Below are positions 17,231-27,876 of a stretch of DNA of 64,000 nt, one piece after another. How positions within the stretch are numbered: the first letter of the stretch is position 1; every line of letters starts with the position of its first letter. The notes beneath the pieces are model-generated. The model did not search any database and had not been told where the DNA came from. It saw only the letters and a program-made list of their open reading frames with translations. Origin of the DNA: Jiella endophytica (GTDB lineage Bacteria > Pseudomonadota > Alphaproteobacteria > Rhizobiales > Rhizobiaceae). The stretch covers positions 558,001 to 622,000 of the forward strand of contig NZ_SOZD01000003.1 in assembly GCF_004519335.1 (NCBI RefSeq), read 5' to 3'. Both the position numbers and the translations under genes were made by a program.

Positions 17231-18091
17231 ATGCAGACCGTCTTCGTCAGCACCTGGGCGGAACTCCAGGAGCAGCTGTTCGGCGACATGTGGGACGGCG
17301 ATCTCGGCCGGTTCCGCTCGCCCTTCCTGTTTCGCGGCGTCGGCCAGCGGGAATTCGACCTGATCCCGTCGCTGAAGCGGCTCGGCGGGCGCTACTGGGA
17401 GCTCGAGCGGCACGTCCTCAGGAACTTCCGCAAATACGCCCATCGCAGCACCGTGCCCCACGACGACGACTGGAACTGGCTGGCCCTCGGCCAGCATCAC
17501 GGCCTGCCCACCCGCCTTCTCGACTGGACCTATTCGCCTTATGTCGCGCTGCACTTTGCGACGGCGGAAGTCTCCCTCTACGATCGCGACGGCGCGATCA
17601 TCATGGCCAACTACCGGCGCATCGCCCAGTCGCTGCCGCAAGGCCTGCAGCATCCGCTGACGCGCGACGGGTCGCATGTGCTGACGGCCGAACTCCTCCG
17701 GGAATATGCCGGCTCGCTGCAGGAGCTCGACCAGAAGTCGGGCCTGCACGGCGCCGAATGGGTGTGCTTCTTCGAGCCGCCCTCCCTCGACGACCGGATC
17801 ACCAACCAGTTCGCGGTGTTTTCGATGACCTCGACGGCGCGGCTCGATCTGGCTGCCTGGTTCGCCGAACGGCCGGAACTCGCCCGCAAGCTGGTCATCG
17901 ACCGCCGGCTGAAATGGGAGATCCGCGACAAGCTCGACCAGGCCAACGTCACCGAGCGGGTGCTGTTTCCCGGCCTCGACGGCCTCAGTCGCTGGCTCGC
18001 ACGCCACTATATGAGTCCCGAAAACGCCCATCTGCGGGCCAACGACGCCGGCTGGAGCGCACAACAGCAGATCCCGCCCAATCAAGACTGA
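17231..18091 (+). CDS. FRG domain-containing protein
   Basis: A 286-residue protein. The FRG motif is at Phe34-Arg35-Gly36 in PFLFRGVGQREFDLIPSLKR, and the second family signature GQHHGLPTRLLDWT lies near residues 87-100, followed by SPYVALHFA. I choose the ATG at 17231 because AAAGGA sits 5 bases upstream and the domain begins directly after it. The function of FRG domains is not established; they occur alone or in phage-defence and toxin-like contexts. This gene stands alone, with no recognisable partner on either side. Confidence 0.85.
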   Translation: MQTVFVSTWAELQEQLFGDMWDGDLGRFRSPFLFRGVGQREFDLIPSLKRLGGRYWELERHVLRNFRKYAHRSTVPHDDDWNWLALGQHHGLPTRLLDWTYSPYVALHFATAEVSLYDRDGAIIMANYRRIAQSLPQGLQHPLTRDGSHVLTAELLREYAGSLQELDQKSGLHGAEWVCFFEPPSLDDRITNQFAVFSMTSTARLDLAAWFAERPELARKLVIDRRLKWEIRDKLDQANVTERVLFPGLDGLSRWLARHYMSPENAHLRANDAGWSAQQQIPPNQD

Positions 18092-18109
18092 TCGGGCAAG
18101 ACTGATCGG
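18083..18109. repeat. 13-bp direct repeat CAAGACTGATCGG at the end of the FRG gene
   Basis: Two exact copies (18083-18095 and 18097-18109) separated by one base. The first includes the FRG stop codon. It looks like a small local duplication. I see no function. Confidence 0.6.
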
Positions 18110-18131
18110 ACGAGATCGCGGTGTTTTCACC

Positions 18132-18153
18132 GGTCGCCGGATTGGCGGCGACC
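18132..18153. terminator. stem-loop between convergent FRG and nicC genes
   Basis: GGTCGCC (18132-18138) pairs with GGCGACC (18147-18153) around an 8-base loop, between two convergent genes. It has no strong T-run, so it may be a weak or factor-assisted terminator. Confidence 0.35.
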
Positions 18154-18181
18154 GCGCAGAGCAGACGTGGCGGAAACGTCG

Positions 18182-19364
<1,183 letters not shown>

Positions 19365-19398
19365 TTATGAGAGCCATGTCAAGCCTCGCATGGCACCA

Positions 19399-22300
19399 TC
19401 ACGATGGATTCGACGCATATCGCGCCCGGACATAGGCGGCGAGGTCGTCGATCTGCTTGTCGCTGAGTTCGCCGGCAAAGCCCGGCATGTCGCGGGTCTT
19501 CAGCGACAGTGGCGCCTCGATCCCGTTCCGGATGACGGTTCGCAGCGCCTCGGCGTCGGACGAGCGCACCGCCGGCGATCGCGACAGCGGCACTCGCGCC
19601 GCCGTCGCGAGATTGCCGAGCGCCGGCTCGTGGCAGGCGCCGCAGGCGCTGTCGAACAGCCGCTGCGTCGCATCCGGCAGGGCTGCCAACCCGGTGGCCT
19701 TCGCCGCAACCGCAGCAGCATCCACCGTCGTCGGCGATGCCTGGCCCTCGGCGCCGCCCTCCGACAGCGAGGCGAGATAGACGGCCATCGCCCGGATGTC
19801 GGCGTCCGGCAACTCCTTCAGATTGTCGACGACCTCGGCCATCGGCCCCGACGCTGCGGCGATGTCGCCGGCAATGCCGGTCCGCAGATAGTCGTAGAAG
19901 CCCGCCTCGCTCCAGCCGAAGCTCGCGGCGGCAGCGCCCGCGATCGGCGGCGCGTACCAGCCCTTGACCGGCGCGCCGGACAACGCGTCGGCACCGGCCC
20001 TTTCGGCGCCGAGGGCGTTTCGCGGGCTGTGGCAGGCGCTGCAATGGCCCGTCGCCTCGACGAGGTAGCGGCCGCGGTTCCAGGCCTCGCTCCTGCTCTC
20101 GTACGGCGCGAGCGGCCCTGTCTCCAGGTGCAGCGCGTTCCAGGCGGCATTGAGCGGCCGCAGGTTGAACGGCACGGCCATCTCGGCCGGCGGCGTCTCC
20201 TGCCTTACCGGTTCGAGCGTCTGCAGGAAGGCGTAGAGGGCGAACATGTCGTCGCCGCTCATCTTCGCGAAGGAGGTGTAGGGAAAGGCGGGATAGAGAT
20301 TGCTGCCGTCGCGGGAGATGCCCCTGCGCATCGCCCGGTCGAACGCCGTGTAGCTCCAGCTGCCGAGCCCGGTGTCCTTGTCCGGGGTGATGTTGGAGCT
20401 GTAGATCGTCCCGAACGGCGTCTCGACGGCGAGACCGCCGGCATTCGCCGCCCCGCCGGGCACGGTGTGGCATGTCGCGCAATTGCCGGCGGCAAAGACC
20501 TCCCTGCCCCTGGCGAGCAGCTCCGGCGAGAAGTTCGACGCCTGCGGCGCATTGGTCGGGGCGATCGCCCGGTGGATCGGCAGCGCCATCGCGGCGGCCG
20601 TCAGCGACCCGCCGAGAAGCGCCGCCAGGCCGACGCCCTTCGCCCCGATCCGGCGGCCGTCCCGCGGCCCGAAGAGCCGCTCGCGCCAGCCCTCCTTCCG
20701 TGCCGGCCCGGCGATCGCCGCAGGCAGGGCGTCGCCGGTTATGCCGAGCGCGGCACGCATGCGCTCCGGCGTGAACGGCGCCTCGCGCATCCGGACCCCG
20801 GTCGCGTCGAAGATGGCGTTGGCGATCGCCGCCGCCGCCGGCACCGCGGCGCTCTCGCCGACACCGAGGGCCGGATCGCCCGAGCGCTCGACCAGCATCG
20901 TCTCGATCTCGGGCGTCTCGGGAAAGGTCTGCAGCGGATAGGTCGCCCAGCTCTGCGGCGTGACGGCGATCTCGTCGAAGCTGAGATCTTCCTTCAGAAC
21001 CCGCCCTGCCGTCTGGTTGACGTTGCCGTGGATCTGGTGGCGCACGCCGTCGGGATTGATGACGAGGCCCTGGTCCTGGCCGACGAAGACGCGGGTGAGC
21101 TTCACCTCGCCGGTCTCCATATCGACGGCGACGTCGCAGACCCAGGCGGAGGCCGCCGCGGCGACGCCCGGAAAGGCGCCGTGGACATAGGTCGCGAAGG
21201 CGAAGCCCTGGCCATAGGCCATGCGCCCCTCGCGCCGCCGCCGCGGGCCGGTGCGCGGTTGCCAGCTGCCCTTCTCGGCGCTCTCGCGGATGAGATGGGC
21301 AGTGCGCGGGTCGTCGATATGGGCGAGCCGGAAGCTTACCGGGTCCTCGCCCGCTTCCGCCGCCAGCTCGTCGACGAAGCATTCGTGGGCGAAGGTGTTG
21401 GGCAGCGCCGAGACCCCGCGCATCCAGGCGGCGCGGACGATCGGCGCCATGTCGTGGACGGTGACCCGCTTGTGGGGGATACGGTAGGGCGGGATGATCG
21501 TCCGGTCGCCCATGTCGGAGGGGCGCGGCTCCGGCGTGATCCTGCCGGTGAGGAGCAGCGCCAGATTCGGCCCGCGATTGGAAGGATACCAGCTGTCGAT
21601 GCGGTAGGCGTGGAAGGCGCCGCCCTTCAGGCCGCCCTCGACGTCCATCACCTGCGCGGCGCCCTTCGGCTCCCACAGATGCTCCTGGGACCGCGTCAGC
21701 TGCACACGCACCGGACGGCCGACGGCTTCCGAAAGGATCAGCGCGTCGCCGCAGACGTCGTCGGCGCAGTTGCGGCCGTAGCAGCCGGCCGCCTGATAGC
21801 GGCGGACGTCGATCCGCTCCTCGGCGAGCTGCATCAGATTGGCAAGGTCGGCGCGCAACATGTGGGGGTTCTGCGAGCCCGACCAGACGATCGGCTCGCC
21901 GCCGTTCCAGTCGGCGATCGCGCAGGACGGGCCGATCGAGCCGTGCATGTGATAGGGCCAGACATAGCTGCGCCGCAGCCGTGTGTCGCAGTCGTCGATG
22001 GCGCGGGCGAAGTCGCCCGTCGCGTCGCAGATCCGCGGCGTGGAGGGCTGGTCGCGGATGGTGTCCGCAAGGCTCGCCATGTCCGGCAGCGCCGGCGGCA
22101 TCAGCCATTCGACCGGCAGGCTCTTGGCGATCGCCTGGGCCTGATCGGCGCGGCTTGCGACGACGCCCAGGAAATCGCCTCTGCGCACGACGGCGATGAA
22201 GCCCGGCATCTGCCGCACCGCCGCCTCGTCGAAGGAGACGAGGCTGTGACCGATGAAGGCGCCGCTGTCGCGGCCGTGATAGGGCGGCCGGATGACGTGG

Positions 22301-22875
22301 CCGTGGACCATCGCCTCGACGAAGACGTCGTGGATATAGGGGTGGCTGCCGGTGACCTTGGCCGGCAGGTCGACCCGCGCCGTCGAGCGGCCGACGACCT
22401 TGTAGTCCTTCGCCGGCTTGACCGGTGCTTCGAGATCGAGCCGCAGCGCGATGTCCTCGCCGGCGATCAGGCTTTCATAGGCGACCTTCGCCTCGTCCCA
22501 GCGCACCTCGCCGCTCTCGAGCGAGACCTCCCGCACCGGCGCGTTCAGCCGCCGCGCGCCGCGGATCATCAGCTCGCGGCGGATCTGGGCGCCGGCGTGG
22601 CGCAGCGGCACGGCGGTGATCTGGATCGTCTCCGATGCGATCGTCGGGCCCTGATTCGGCGTCCTCGACGTGTCGCCGAGGATCATCCGCACCCGGTCGA
22701 GGGGCAGGTCGAGCTCTTCGGCGACGATCTGCGACAGCGCCGTCTCGATGCCGGTGCCGAGGTCGACATGGCCGTTGAAGCCGACCGCGACGCCGAAGGT
22801 GTCGAAGGTCAGGAAAACCTCGCGGCCGCCTGCGGCGTCGCGAAAGACGGTGATGCGTCCGTAGTCGAGGCTCAC
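19399..22875 (-). CDS. nicB: nicotinate dehydrogenase/hydroxylase large subunit with cytochrome c domains
   Basis: A 1158-residue catalytic subunit that hydroxylates nicotinate at C6. The N-terminal two-thirds is a xanthine dehydrogenase-type molybdopterin domain, with PYHMHGSIGPSCAIADW, AAGCYGRNCADD and the active-site Glu in GVGESAAVP. After a hydrophobic segment (GVGLAALLGGSLTAAAMAL) come three c-type haem motifs, CATCH, CSACH and CGACH, so electrons go to the respiratory chain. Length agrees with the roughly 1190 residues of P. putida NicB. The start is a GTG overlapping the nicA stop (GTGA); longer upstream frames are shadow. Confidence 0.93.
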   Translation of the reverse strand: MSLDYGRITVFRDAAGGREVFLTFDTFGVAVGFNGHVDLGTGIETALSQIVAEELDLPLDRVRMILGDTSRTPNQGPTIASETIQITAVPLRHAGAQIRRELMIRGARRLNAPVREVSLESGEVRWDEAKVAYESLIAGEDIALRLDLEAPVKPAKDYKVVGRSTARVDLPAKVTGSHPYIHDVFVEAMVHGHVIRPPYHGRDSGAFIGHSLVSFDEAAVRQMPGFIAVVRRGDFLGVVASRADQAQAIAKSLPVEWLMPPALPDMASLADTIRDQPSTPRICDATGDFARAIDDCDTRLRRSYVWPYHMHGSIGPSCAIADWNGGEPIVWSGSQNPHMLRADLANLMQLAEERIDVRRYQAAGCYGRNCADDVCGDALILSEAVGRPVRVQLTRSQEHLWEPKGAAQVMDVEGGLKGGAFHAYRIDSWYPSNRGPNLALLLTGRITPEPRPSDMGDRTIIPPYRIPHKRVTVHDMAPIVRAAWMRGVSALPNTFAHECFVDELAAEAGEDPVSFRLAHIDDPRTAHLIRESAEKGSWQPRTGPRRRREGRMAYGQGFAFATYVHGAFPGVAAAASAWVCDVAVDMETGEVKLTRVFVGQDQGLVINPDGVRHQIHGNVNQTAGRVLKEDLSFDEIAVTPQSWATYPLQTFPETPEIETMLVERSGDPALGVGESAAVPAAAAIANAIFDATGVRMREAPFTPERMRAALGITGDALPAAIAGPARKEGWRERLFGPRDGRRIGAKGVGLAALLGGSLTAAAMALPIHRAIAPTNAPQASNFSPELLARGREVFAAGNCATCHTVPGGAANAGGLAVETPFGTIYSSNITPDKDTGLGSWSYTAFDRAMRRGISRDGSNLYPAFPYTSFAKMSGDDMFALYAFLQTLEPVRQETPPAEMAVPFNLRPLNAAWNALHLETGPLAPYESRSEAWNRGRYLVEATGHCSACHSPRNALGAERAGADALSGAPVKGWYAPPIAGAAAASFGWSEAGFYDYLRTGIAGDIAAASGPMAEVVDNLKELPDADIRAMAVYLASLSEGGAEGQASPTTVDAAAVAAKATGLAALPDATQRLFDSACGACHEPALGNLATAARVPLSRSPAVRSSDAEALRTVIRNGIEAPLSLKTRDMPGFAGELSDKQIDDLAAYVRARYASNPS

Positions 22876-23378
22876 GCGGATGCCTCGCTGGCCTGGGAAG
22901 CAGCCTCGCCCATCAGCTCGGCCGCCCGCAGGACCGAGGCGACGATCTCCTTGTGCGTCCCGCAGCGGCAGAGATTGTGCCGCAGCGCCTCGCGCACCTC
23001 CTGCTCGCAAGGGTTCGGATTGGCCTTGAGGAGGGCGACGGTGGTCATGATCATGCCGTTCAGACAATAGCCGCACTGGGCGCCGGCGGCGTCGACGAAA
23101 CCCTGCTGCACCGGATGGAGGGTGCCGGCCGAGGGGTCGGCGAGGCCTTCCAGCGTGGTGATCGCCGCGCCGTCCGCCTTGGCCGCGCGCAGCACGCAGG
23201 CGCGCGCCGGGTCGCCGTCGACGAGAACCGTGCAGGCGCCGCACTGGGCGAGGCCGCAGCCATATTTCGGCCCGGTCACGGCGAGGTCCGAGCGCAGGAC
23301 GTCGAGCAGCGTCCGGCGGTCGTCGACGAGGAGCTTTCGGGTCTGGCCATTCACGGCGATCTCGATCGCTCGGTCCAT
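22872..23378 (-). CDS. nicA: nicotinate dehydrogenase small subunit, [2Fe-2S] protein
   Basis: A 168-residue iron-sulfur subunit of the NicAB hydroxylase. The plant-type cluster is in GPKYGCGLAQCGACTVL with a further Cys in DPARAC. The C-terminal second cluster uses CGYC and CRCG in the four-helix part. It moves electrons from the molybdenum centre in NicB to the haem domains. The ATG reading MDRAIEIAV is preferred, with CAGGG upstream; an ATG three codons earlier is possible. It is divergent from nicR across a 200-base region with an operator-like palindrome. Confidence 0.93.
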   Translation of the reverse strand: MDRAIEIAVNGQTRKLLVDDRRTLLDVLRSDLAVTGPKYGCGLAQCGACTVLVDGDPARACVLRAAKADGAAITTLEGLADPSAGTLHPVQQGFVDAAGAQCGYCLNGMIMTTVALLKANPNPCEQEVREALRHNLCRCGTHKEIVASVLRAAELMGEAASQASEASA

Positions 23379-23448
23379 GAGGGGCATCCCTGTTGGCGCG
23401 TTGGTCCGGCGCACTCGCCGGAACGTCCGGCGAAGATGGCACAAGAAA

Positions 23449-23466
23449 TCACTTGTACACAAACAG
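23449..23466. promoter_or_regulatory. candidate NicR operator between nicA and nicR
   Basis: The minus strand reads CTGTTTGTGTACAAGTGA, sharing TGTTTGTGTAC with the site upstream of nicC and the palindromic layout of the site upstream of nicE. It lies 71 bases from nicA and 115 from nicR, so one site could control both the nicAB operon and nicR itself. Confidence 0.7.
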
Positions 23467-23580
23467 TTTTGGCGAGAAAAGAGACAACAGCCCGCCGTGC
23501 AAGGATAACGGGCAGGGACAAAGAGGCGACCGCCACGTTCTGCGACGCTTGTCGCATTCTTCCGAACGTGGCAACCAGCG

Positions 23581-24060
23581 ATGACGACGGACAACGAGGA
23601 AAGGCCTTGCGACGTGGCGACAAGCAACGGTGGTGACGAGCCCTTCCTTGGCTACGTACTCGACGAGCAAGTCGGCTTTCTGCTGCGCAAGGCCTATCAG
23701 CGGCACATGACGATCTTCGCCCGCTCGATGATCGGCGGGCTGACCCCCACCCAGTTCTCGACGCTGTTCCGGCTGTTCGCCGAGCCCGGACCGATTTCCC
23801 AGAACGCTCTCGGCCGCCTCGTGGCGATGGACGCCGCGACCACCAAGGGCGTCATCTCGCGGCTGGAAAAGCAGGGCCTGATCACCACCGAGCGCGACAC
23901 CGAGGACAAGCGGCGCTACGTCCTGCAATCGACCGCCAAGGGCCAGCAACTGATCCGCGAGGCGATCCCGGTGGTCAAGGGAATCACCGAAGCGACCCTC
24001 GACCCGTTGACGAAATCCGAGCGCGAGATGTTCCTCAAGCTGCTCGCAAAGCTCTGCTGA
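23581..24060 (+). CDS. nicR: MarR family regulator of nicotinate degradation
   Basis: A 159-residue MarR protein. The core begins EQVGFLLRKAYQRHMTIF, the recognition helix is in MDAATTKGVISRLEKQGLI and the wing is DTEDKRRYVL. In P. putida, NicR represses the nic genes until 6-hydroxynicotinate is present; this protein holds the same genomic position beside nicAB. Three palindromes upstream of nicC, nicA/nicR and nicE are likely targets. It has a close relative at 10067 in the nadC operon. Confidence 0.88.
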   Translation: MTTDNEERPCDVATSNGGDEPFLGYVLDEQVGFLLRKAYQRHMTIFARSMIGGLTPTQFSTLFRLFAEPGPISQNALGRLVAMDAATTKGVISRLEKQGLITTERDTEDKRRYVLQSTAKGQQLIREAIPVVKGITEATLDPLTKSEREMFLKLLAKLC

Positions 24061-24265
24061 CAGGGCACGCTGTCCGCCGGATTTCCGTCCGGATGCGACC
24101 GCGGCGCCGACGACCGGCATCGGCGCAGAGGATGCCCGGCGCCCGTCCTCGTATCATTCTGCTCGAAATTTCCGCACTTTTCCCACGACGGAGGCGGGAA
24201 ACAGGCTCTCGATCACCGGCAACCCCTTGATCTGCCTGCAAATGAAAAAAATCTGGGCGCACAAC

Positions 24266-24283
24266 TTGTTTCTATACAAACAA
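24266..24283. promoter_or_regulatory. candidate NicR operator upstream of nicE
   Basis: TTGTTTCTATACAAACAA, an 18-bp palindrome broken only at the pair flanking the central TATA (C opposite A). It lies about 45-60 bases before nicE, the first gene of the rightward nicEDXF unit, within a 266-base gap that is otherwise empty. Confidence 0.75.
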
Positions 24284-24326
24284 TTAGCGTAGCATCGCCG
24301 GATCGGAATTTTAGAAGATGGCGCCC

Positions 24327-25076
24327 ATGAAACCGATCCGCATTGGCCAGATCGTGCCGAGTTCCAACGTGACGATGGAGACCGAGATCCCGGCGCTCCT
24401 GCGGCTGCGCGAGACGATCGCGCCGGAGCGCTTCACGTTTCATTCGTCCCGCATGCGGATGAAGCACGTGACCAAGGAAGAGCTCGCGGCGATGGACGGC
24501 GAGAGCGACCGCTGCGCCCTCGAACTCTCCGATGCCAGGGTCGACGTGATGGGCTATGCCTGCCTCGTCGCGATCATGTCGATGGGCCACGGCTACCACA
24601 ACCAGTCGGCCAGGCGGCTGCATCAGGTGACGGTGGACAACGGCAATCCGGCTCCGGTCGTCACCTCGGCCGGCGCGCTCTGCGAGGGCATCAAGGCGAT
24701 CGGCGCGAAGAAGGTCGCGGTGGTCGCGCCCTATATGAAGCCGCTGACCGCCATGGTGGTCGACTACATTGCCAACGAGGGCATCGAGGTCTCGACCTCG
24801 CGGGCGCTGGAGATTTCCGACAATCTCGCGGTCGCCGCCCATGACACCGGCAAGCTTCCCGGCATCGTCTCCGAACTCGAGGTCGGCGACGTCGACGCGG
24901 TGGTCCTGTCGGCCTGCGTCCAGATGCCGTCGCTCGCCGCCGTCTCGATGGTCGAGGCGATGACCCGCAAGCCGGTCCTGACGGCGGCGATCGCCACGAC
25001 ATGGTCGATGCTGAAGGCGCTCGACCTCGACACCCGCGTTCCCGGCGGCGGCACGCTGCTCTCCGGGCTCTACTGA
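24327..25076 (+). CDS. nicE: maleate cis-trans isomerase
   Basis: A 249-residue enzyme of the Asp/Glu racemase superfamily that converts maleate to fumarate, the last step of the Nic pathway. The two catalytic cysteines are Cys79 in GYACLVAIMSMG and Cys197 in LSACVQMPS. The N-terminus IRIGQIVPSSNVTMETEIPA is characteristic. I prefer the ATG reading MKPIRIGQ, matching the usual N-terminus; the ATG at 24318 would add three residues. It starts the nicE-nicD-nicX-nicF series and has a NicR-like site upstream. Confidence 0.92.
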   Translation: MKPIRIGQIVPSSNVTMETEIPALLRLRETIAPERFTFHSSRMRMKHVTKEELAAMDGESDRCALELSDARVDVMGYACLVAIMSMGHGYHNQSARRLHQVTVDNGNPAPVVTSAGALCEGIKAIGAKKVAVVAPYMKPLTAMVVDYIANEGIEVSTSRALEISDNLAVAAHDTGKLPGIVSELEVGDVDAVVLSACVQMPSLAAVSMVEAMTRKPVLTAAIATTWSMLKALDLDTRVPGGGTLLSGLY

Positions 25077-25114
25077 TCGCGGCCGCGCCCCGAGCCCCAG
25101 CAAGGAGAACGCCC

Positions 25115-25900
25115 ATGGCCTTCGGCTACAACGTTCACGCCAACGGCATTCGCCAGCATCTGATCCGCTATGCCGGCCCCGGCGAGACGATGCTGCTCAT
25201 CCCCGGCATCACCTCGCCGGCGGTCACCTGGGGCTTCGTCGCGGAACGGCTGGCGGAACGCTTCGACGTCCATGTCCTCGACGTGCGCGGCCGCGGCCTC
25301 TCCCAGGCCGGCGAGCTCGACTATTCGCTGGACGCCATGGCAGCGGACGCCATTGAAGTCGCGAAGGCCGCCGGGCTCGGCAGGCCGGTCGTCCTCGGTC
25401 ATTCGATGGGCGCCCGCAACGCCATCCGTGCCGCCCGGCTCGCCACGGACGCCTTTGCCGGCCTTGTCCTGGCCGATCCGCCGGTCTCCGGCCCGGGACG
25501 GCGGGACTATCCGTCAAAATGGGCCTGGTACGAGGATTCGATCCTGATGGCCGACAAGGGCTGTTCGGCCGAGGACATGAAGGAATTCTGCCCGACATGG
25601 ACCGAGGAGCAGCGGGCGCTTCGCGCCGAATGGCTGCACACCTGCCAGCTCGACGCCATCGAGACCGCCTTCCAGGGCTTCCACAGCGACGATATCCATC
25701 AGGACCTGCCGCGTCTGACCCTGCCGATGCGCCTCGTCGTCGCCGGCGCGGCGCCGGTGATCGGCGAGGCGGACGTCGCCGAGATCCGGCAGCTCGCCCC
25801 TTCGATCGAGGTTCGCACCGTCGAGGGTGCCGGGCATATGATCCCCTGGGACAATCTCGACGGCTTCCTCGACGCCGTGATGGATTTTTCGCCCGCCTGA
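25115..25900 (+). CDS. nicD: N-formylmaleamate deformylase
   Basis: A 261-residue alpha/beta hydrolase that splits N-formylmaleamate to maleamate and formate. The probable triad is Ser97 in LGHSMGAR, Asp121 in VLADPPVSGPG and His241 in GAGHMIPWD. The start has a strong AAGGAG at 25102-25107, so the open frame that extends back to 25001 inside nicE is not used. Identification rests on the PPVSGPGRRDYPS stretch and on its place between nicE and nicX. Confidence 0.91.
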   Translation: MAFGYNVHANGIRQHLIRYAGPGETMLLIPGITSPAVTWGFVAERLAERFDVHVLDVRGRGLSQAGELDYSLDAMAADAIEVAKAAGLGRPVVLGHSMGARNAIRAARLATDAFAGLVLADPPVSGPGRRDYPSKWAWYEDSILMADKGCSAEDMKEFCPTWTEEQRALRAEWLHTCQLDAIETAFQGFHSDDIHQDLPRLTLPMRLVVAGAAPVIGEADVAEIRQLAPSIEVRTVEGAGHMIPWDNLDGFLDAVMDFSPA

Positions 25901-25972
25901 CTGGCCGTCCGGCCGCTTCAGAGTTGCAACATCGCCCCGTCCGGGGCCCTTCGACAAGGAAGGACGTAGAGA

Positions 25973-27004
25973 ATGGATCTGTTCAGCTTCACCGAGATCT
26001 GCCTGCATCAGCTGAAGATGTCGGGCGTCCATGAAGGCGAGAAGCTCGTCGTCCTGACCCAAGGCTCCGAGCGCCTCGACTACGCCGACGCCTTCATGGC
26101 CGCCGGCCAGCGGCTCGGCGCCAGGATGTATCACATGCGCCTTCCCGCCGTGCCGCCGACGGGCGCCTGGGCGGTCGGCCAGACCGGACTTGCGGCGATG
26201 CCCGACGCCGTCGACGCGCTGAAGAAAGCCGACATGCTGATCGACTGCATCTTCCTCCTGTTCTCCCCCGAGCAGATGGCGATCCAGGCCGCCGGCACCC
26301 GCATCCTCACCGCCGTCGAGCCGCCGGAGCTGCTCGCCCGCATGCTGCCGACCAGGGAGATCCGCGAGAAGGTCGAGATCGGCGGCGAGATGATGGCCAG
26401 GGCGAAGGTGATGCGGATCACCTCGCCGCACGGCACCGACGTCACCTACAAGCTCAACACCTATCCGACGATCACCGAATATGCCTGCACCGACGAGCCG
26501 GGCCGCTGGGACCACTGGCCCTCGGGCTTCGTCTTCACCGGCGGCGACGACGATGGCGTCGACGGCCAGATCGTCGTCGCGCCCGGCGACATCCTGTTGC
26601 CCCAGAACATGTATGTGCGCGATCCGATCACCTACACGATCGAGAAGGGCTGGGTCACCGACATCCGCGGCGGCCTCGATGCCGAACTGGTCAAGAGCTA
26701 CATGGCGGCCTTCAACGATCCGCGCGGCATGGGCATGAGCCATGTCGGCTGGGGCATGAACCCGCATGCCAAGTGGCACGGCATGGTGCCCGGCGAGTTC
26801 CCCGGCGGCATGGGGATGGAGCCGCGCTCCTTCTATGGCAACGTGATGTTCTCCACCGGCCCGAACAACGAGCTCGGCGGCCCCAACGACACGCCCTGCC
26901 ACCTCGACATCCCGATGCGCGGCTGCTCGCTGTTCCTCGACGACGAGCCGGTGGTCATCGACGGCGACATCGTCGTCAAGGAACTGCAGATGGAGCGCCA
27001 CTGA
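25973..27004 (+). CDS. nicX: 2,5-dihydroxypyridine 5,6-dioxygenase
   Basis: A 343-residue Fe(II) extradiol-type ring-opening enzyme that converts 2,5-dihydroxypyridine to N-formylmaleamate. The family has its own aminopeptidase-like fold with metal ligands near the C-terminus. Here the HxD pair in PCHLDIPMRG (about residues 310-312) and the His-rich MSHVGWGMNPHAKWHGM fit that. Length is close to the 350 residues of P. putida NicX. It is preceded by AAGGAAGG, giving a good ribosome site. Confidence 0.92.
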   Translation: MDLFSFTEICLHQLKMSGVHEGEKLVVLTQGSERLDYADAFMAAGQRLGARMYHMRLPAVPPTGAWAVGQTGLAAMPDAVDALKKADMLIDCIFLLFSPEQMAIQAAGTRILTAVEPPELLARMLPTREIREKVEIGGEMMARAKVMRITSPHGTDVTYKLNTYPTITEYACTDEPGRWDHWPSGFVFTGGDDDGVDGQIVVAPGDILLPQNMYVRDPITYTIEKGWVTDIRGGLDAELVKSYMAAFNDPRGMGMSHVGWGMNPHAKWHGMVPGEFPGGMGMEPRSFYGNVMFSTGPNNELGGPNDTPCHLDIPMRGCSLFLDDEPVVIDGDIVVKELQMERH

Positions 27005-27092
27005 CGCGTCCTGACCTCGCGCCGCGATCGACCGACGGTCGCGGCGCCATTGCCTCATCCGTGATCTTCGCCAGAGCCGCCGGAACGCCCGC

Positions 27093-27722
27093 ATGACCCA
27101 GGAAACCGTCTACAAGGATGCCGGCTTCGGCGCGAACGTGCCGCGCGGGCAAAAGCCTGCGATCCTCGTCGTCGACTACAGCTACGGCTTCACGGATACG
27201 CAGTATCCGACCGCTGCCGACATGAGCGCCGAGATCGCCGCGACGCGGAAACTCACTGATTTCGCCCGCAGCGCCGGCATGCCGGTGATCTACACGACCA
27301 TCGCCTATACGCCGCTCGAGGCCAAAAGCCTGCCCTGGCTGAAGAAGGCGACCGGCATGGCGGCGCTGATGGTCGGCAGCCGCCTCGTCGAGATCGATGC
27401 GGCCTGCGGCATGACCGAGAAGGACGCGCTGATCGTCAAGCACGGCGCCTCGGCCTTCTTCGGCACCAATCTCGCGGCGATCCTCACCGGCGCCGGCGTC
27501 GATACCCTCGTCGTCACCGGGGCGACGACCTCCGGCTGCGTCAGGGCGAGCGTCGTCGACGCGGTGCAGTCGGGCTTCAACACCCTCGTGCCGGCCGATT
27601 GCTGCGCCGACCGGGCAAAAGCCCCGCACGACGCCAATCTCTACGACATCGGCCAGAAATACGCCGACGTCACCGATTCGGCCGACATCCTCGCCTGGCT
27701 CGAGAGCCTCGCGAAACGCTAG
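27093..27722 (+). CDS. nicF: maleamate amidohydrolase
   Basis: A 209-residue isochorismatase-like hydrolase that removes ammonia from maleamate to give maleate. The catalytic triad is visible as Asp28 in LVVDYSYGF, Lys116 in LIVKHGASAF and Cys149 in TTSGCVRASVVDA. It lies 88 bases after nicX and completes the lower Nic pathway on this strand. Confidence 0.92.
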   Translation: MTQETVYKDAGFGANVPRGQKPAILVVDYSYGFTDTQYPTAADMSAEIAATRKLTDFARSAGMPVIYTTIAYTPLEAKSLPWLKKATGMAALMVGSRLVEIDAACGMTEKDALIVKHGASAFFGTNLAAILTGAGVDTLVVTGATTSGCVRASVVDAVQSGFNTLVPADCCADRAKAPHDANLYDIGQKYADVTDSADILAWLESLAKR

Positions 27723-27864
27723 ATTTCTCCGGCCCGGGCGCCGCGCAAGAGCGACGTCCGACGGAATTCACGGAACGCCGGCTCGCCGGCCAGAATAGCC
27801 CGGCGCCGGCCCGACCGGCGGAGGGCCAAGCCTTGTCATCCGACACCTTTGAAATCCGCCTCAT

Positions 27865-27870
27865 GGAGGG
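27865..27870 (+). promoter_or_regulatory. ribosome binding site GGAGGG deciding a TTG start
   Basis: GGAGGG lies 6 bases before the TTG at 27877. No ATG or GTG is better placed, so this fixes TTG as the start of the 61-residue protein. Confidence 0.75.
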
Positions 27871-27876
27871 AACGCC

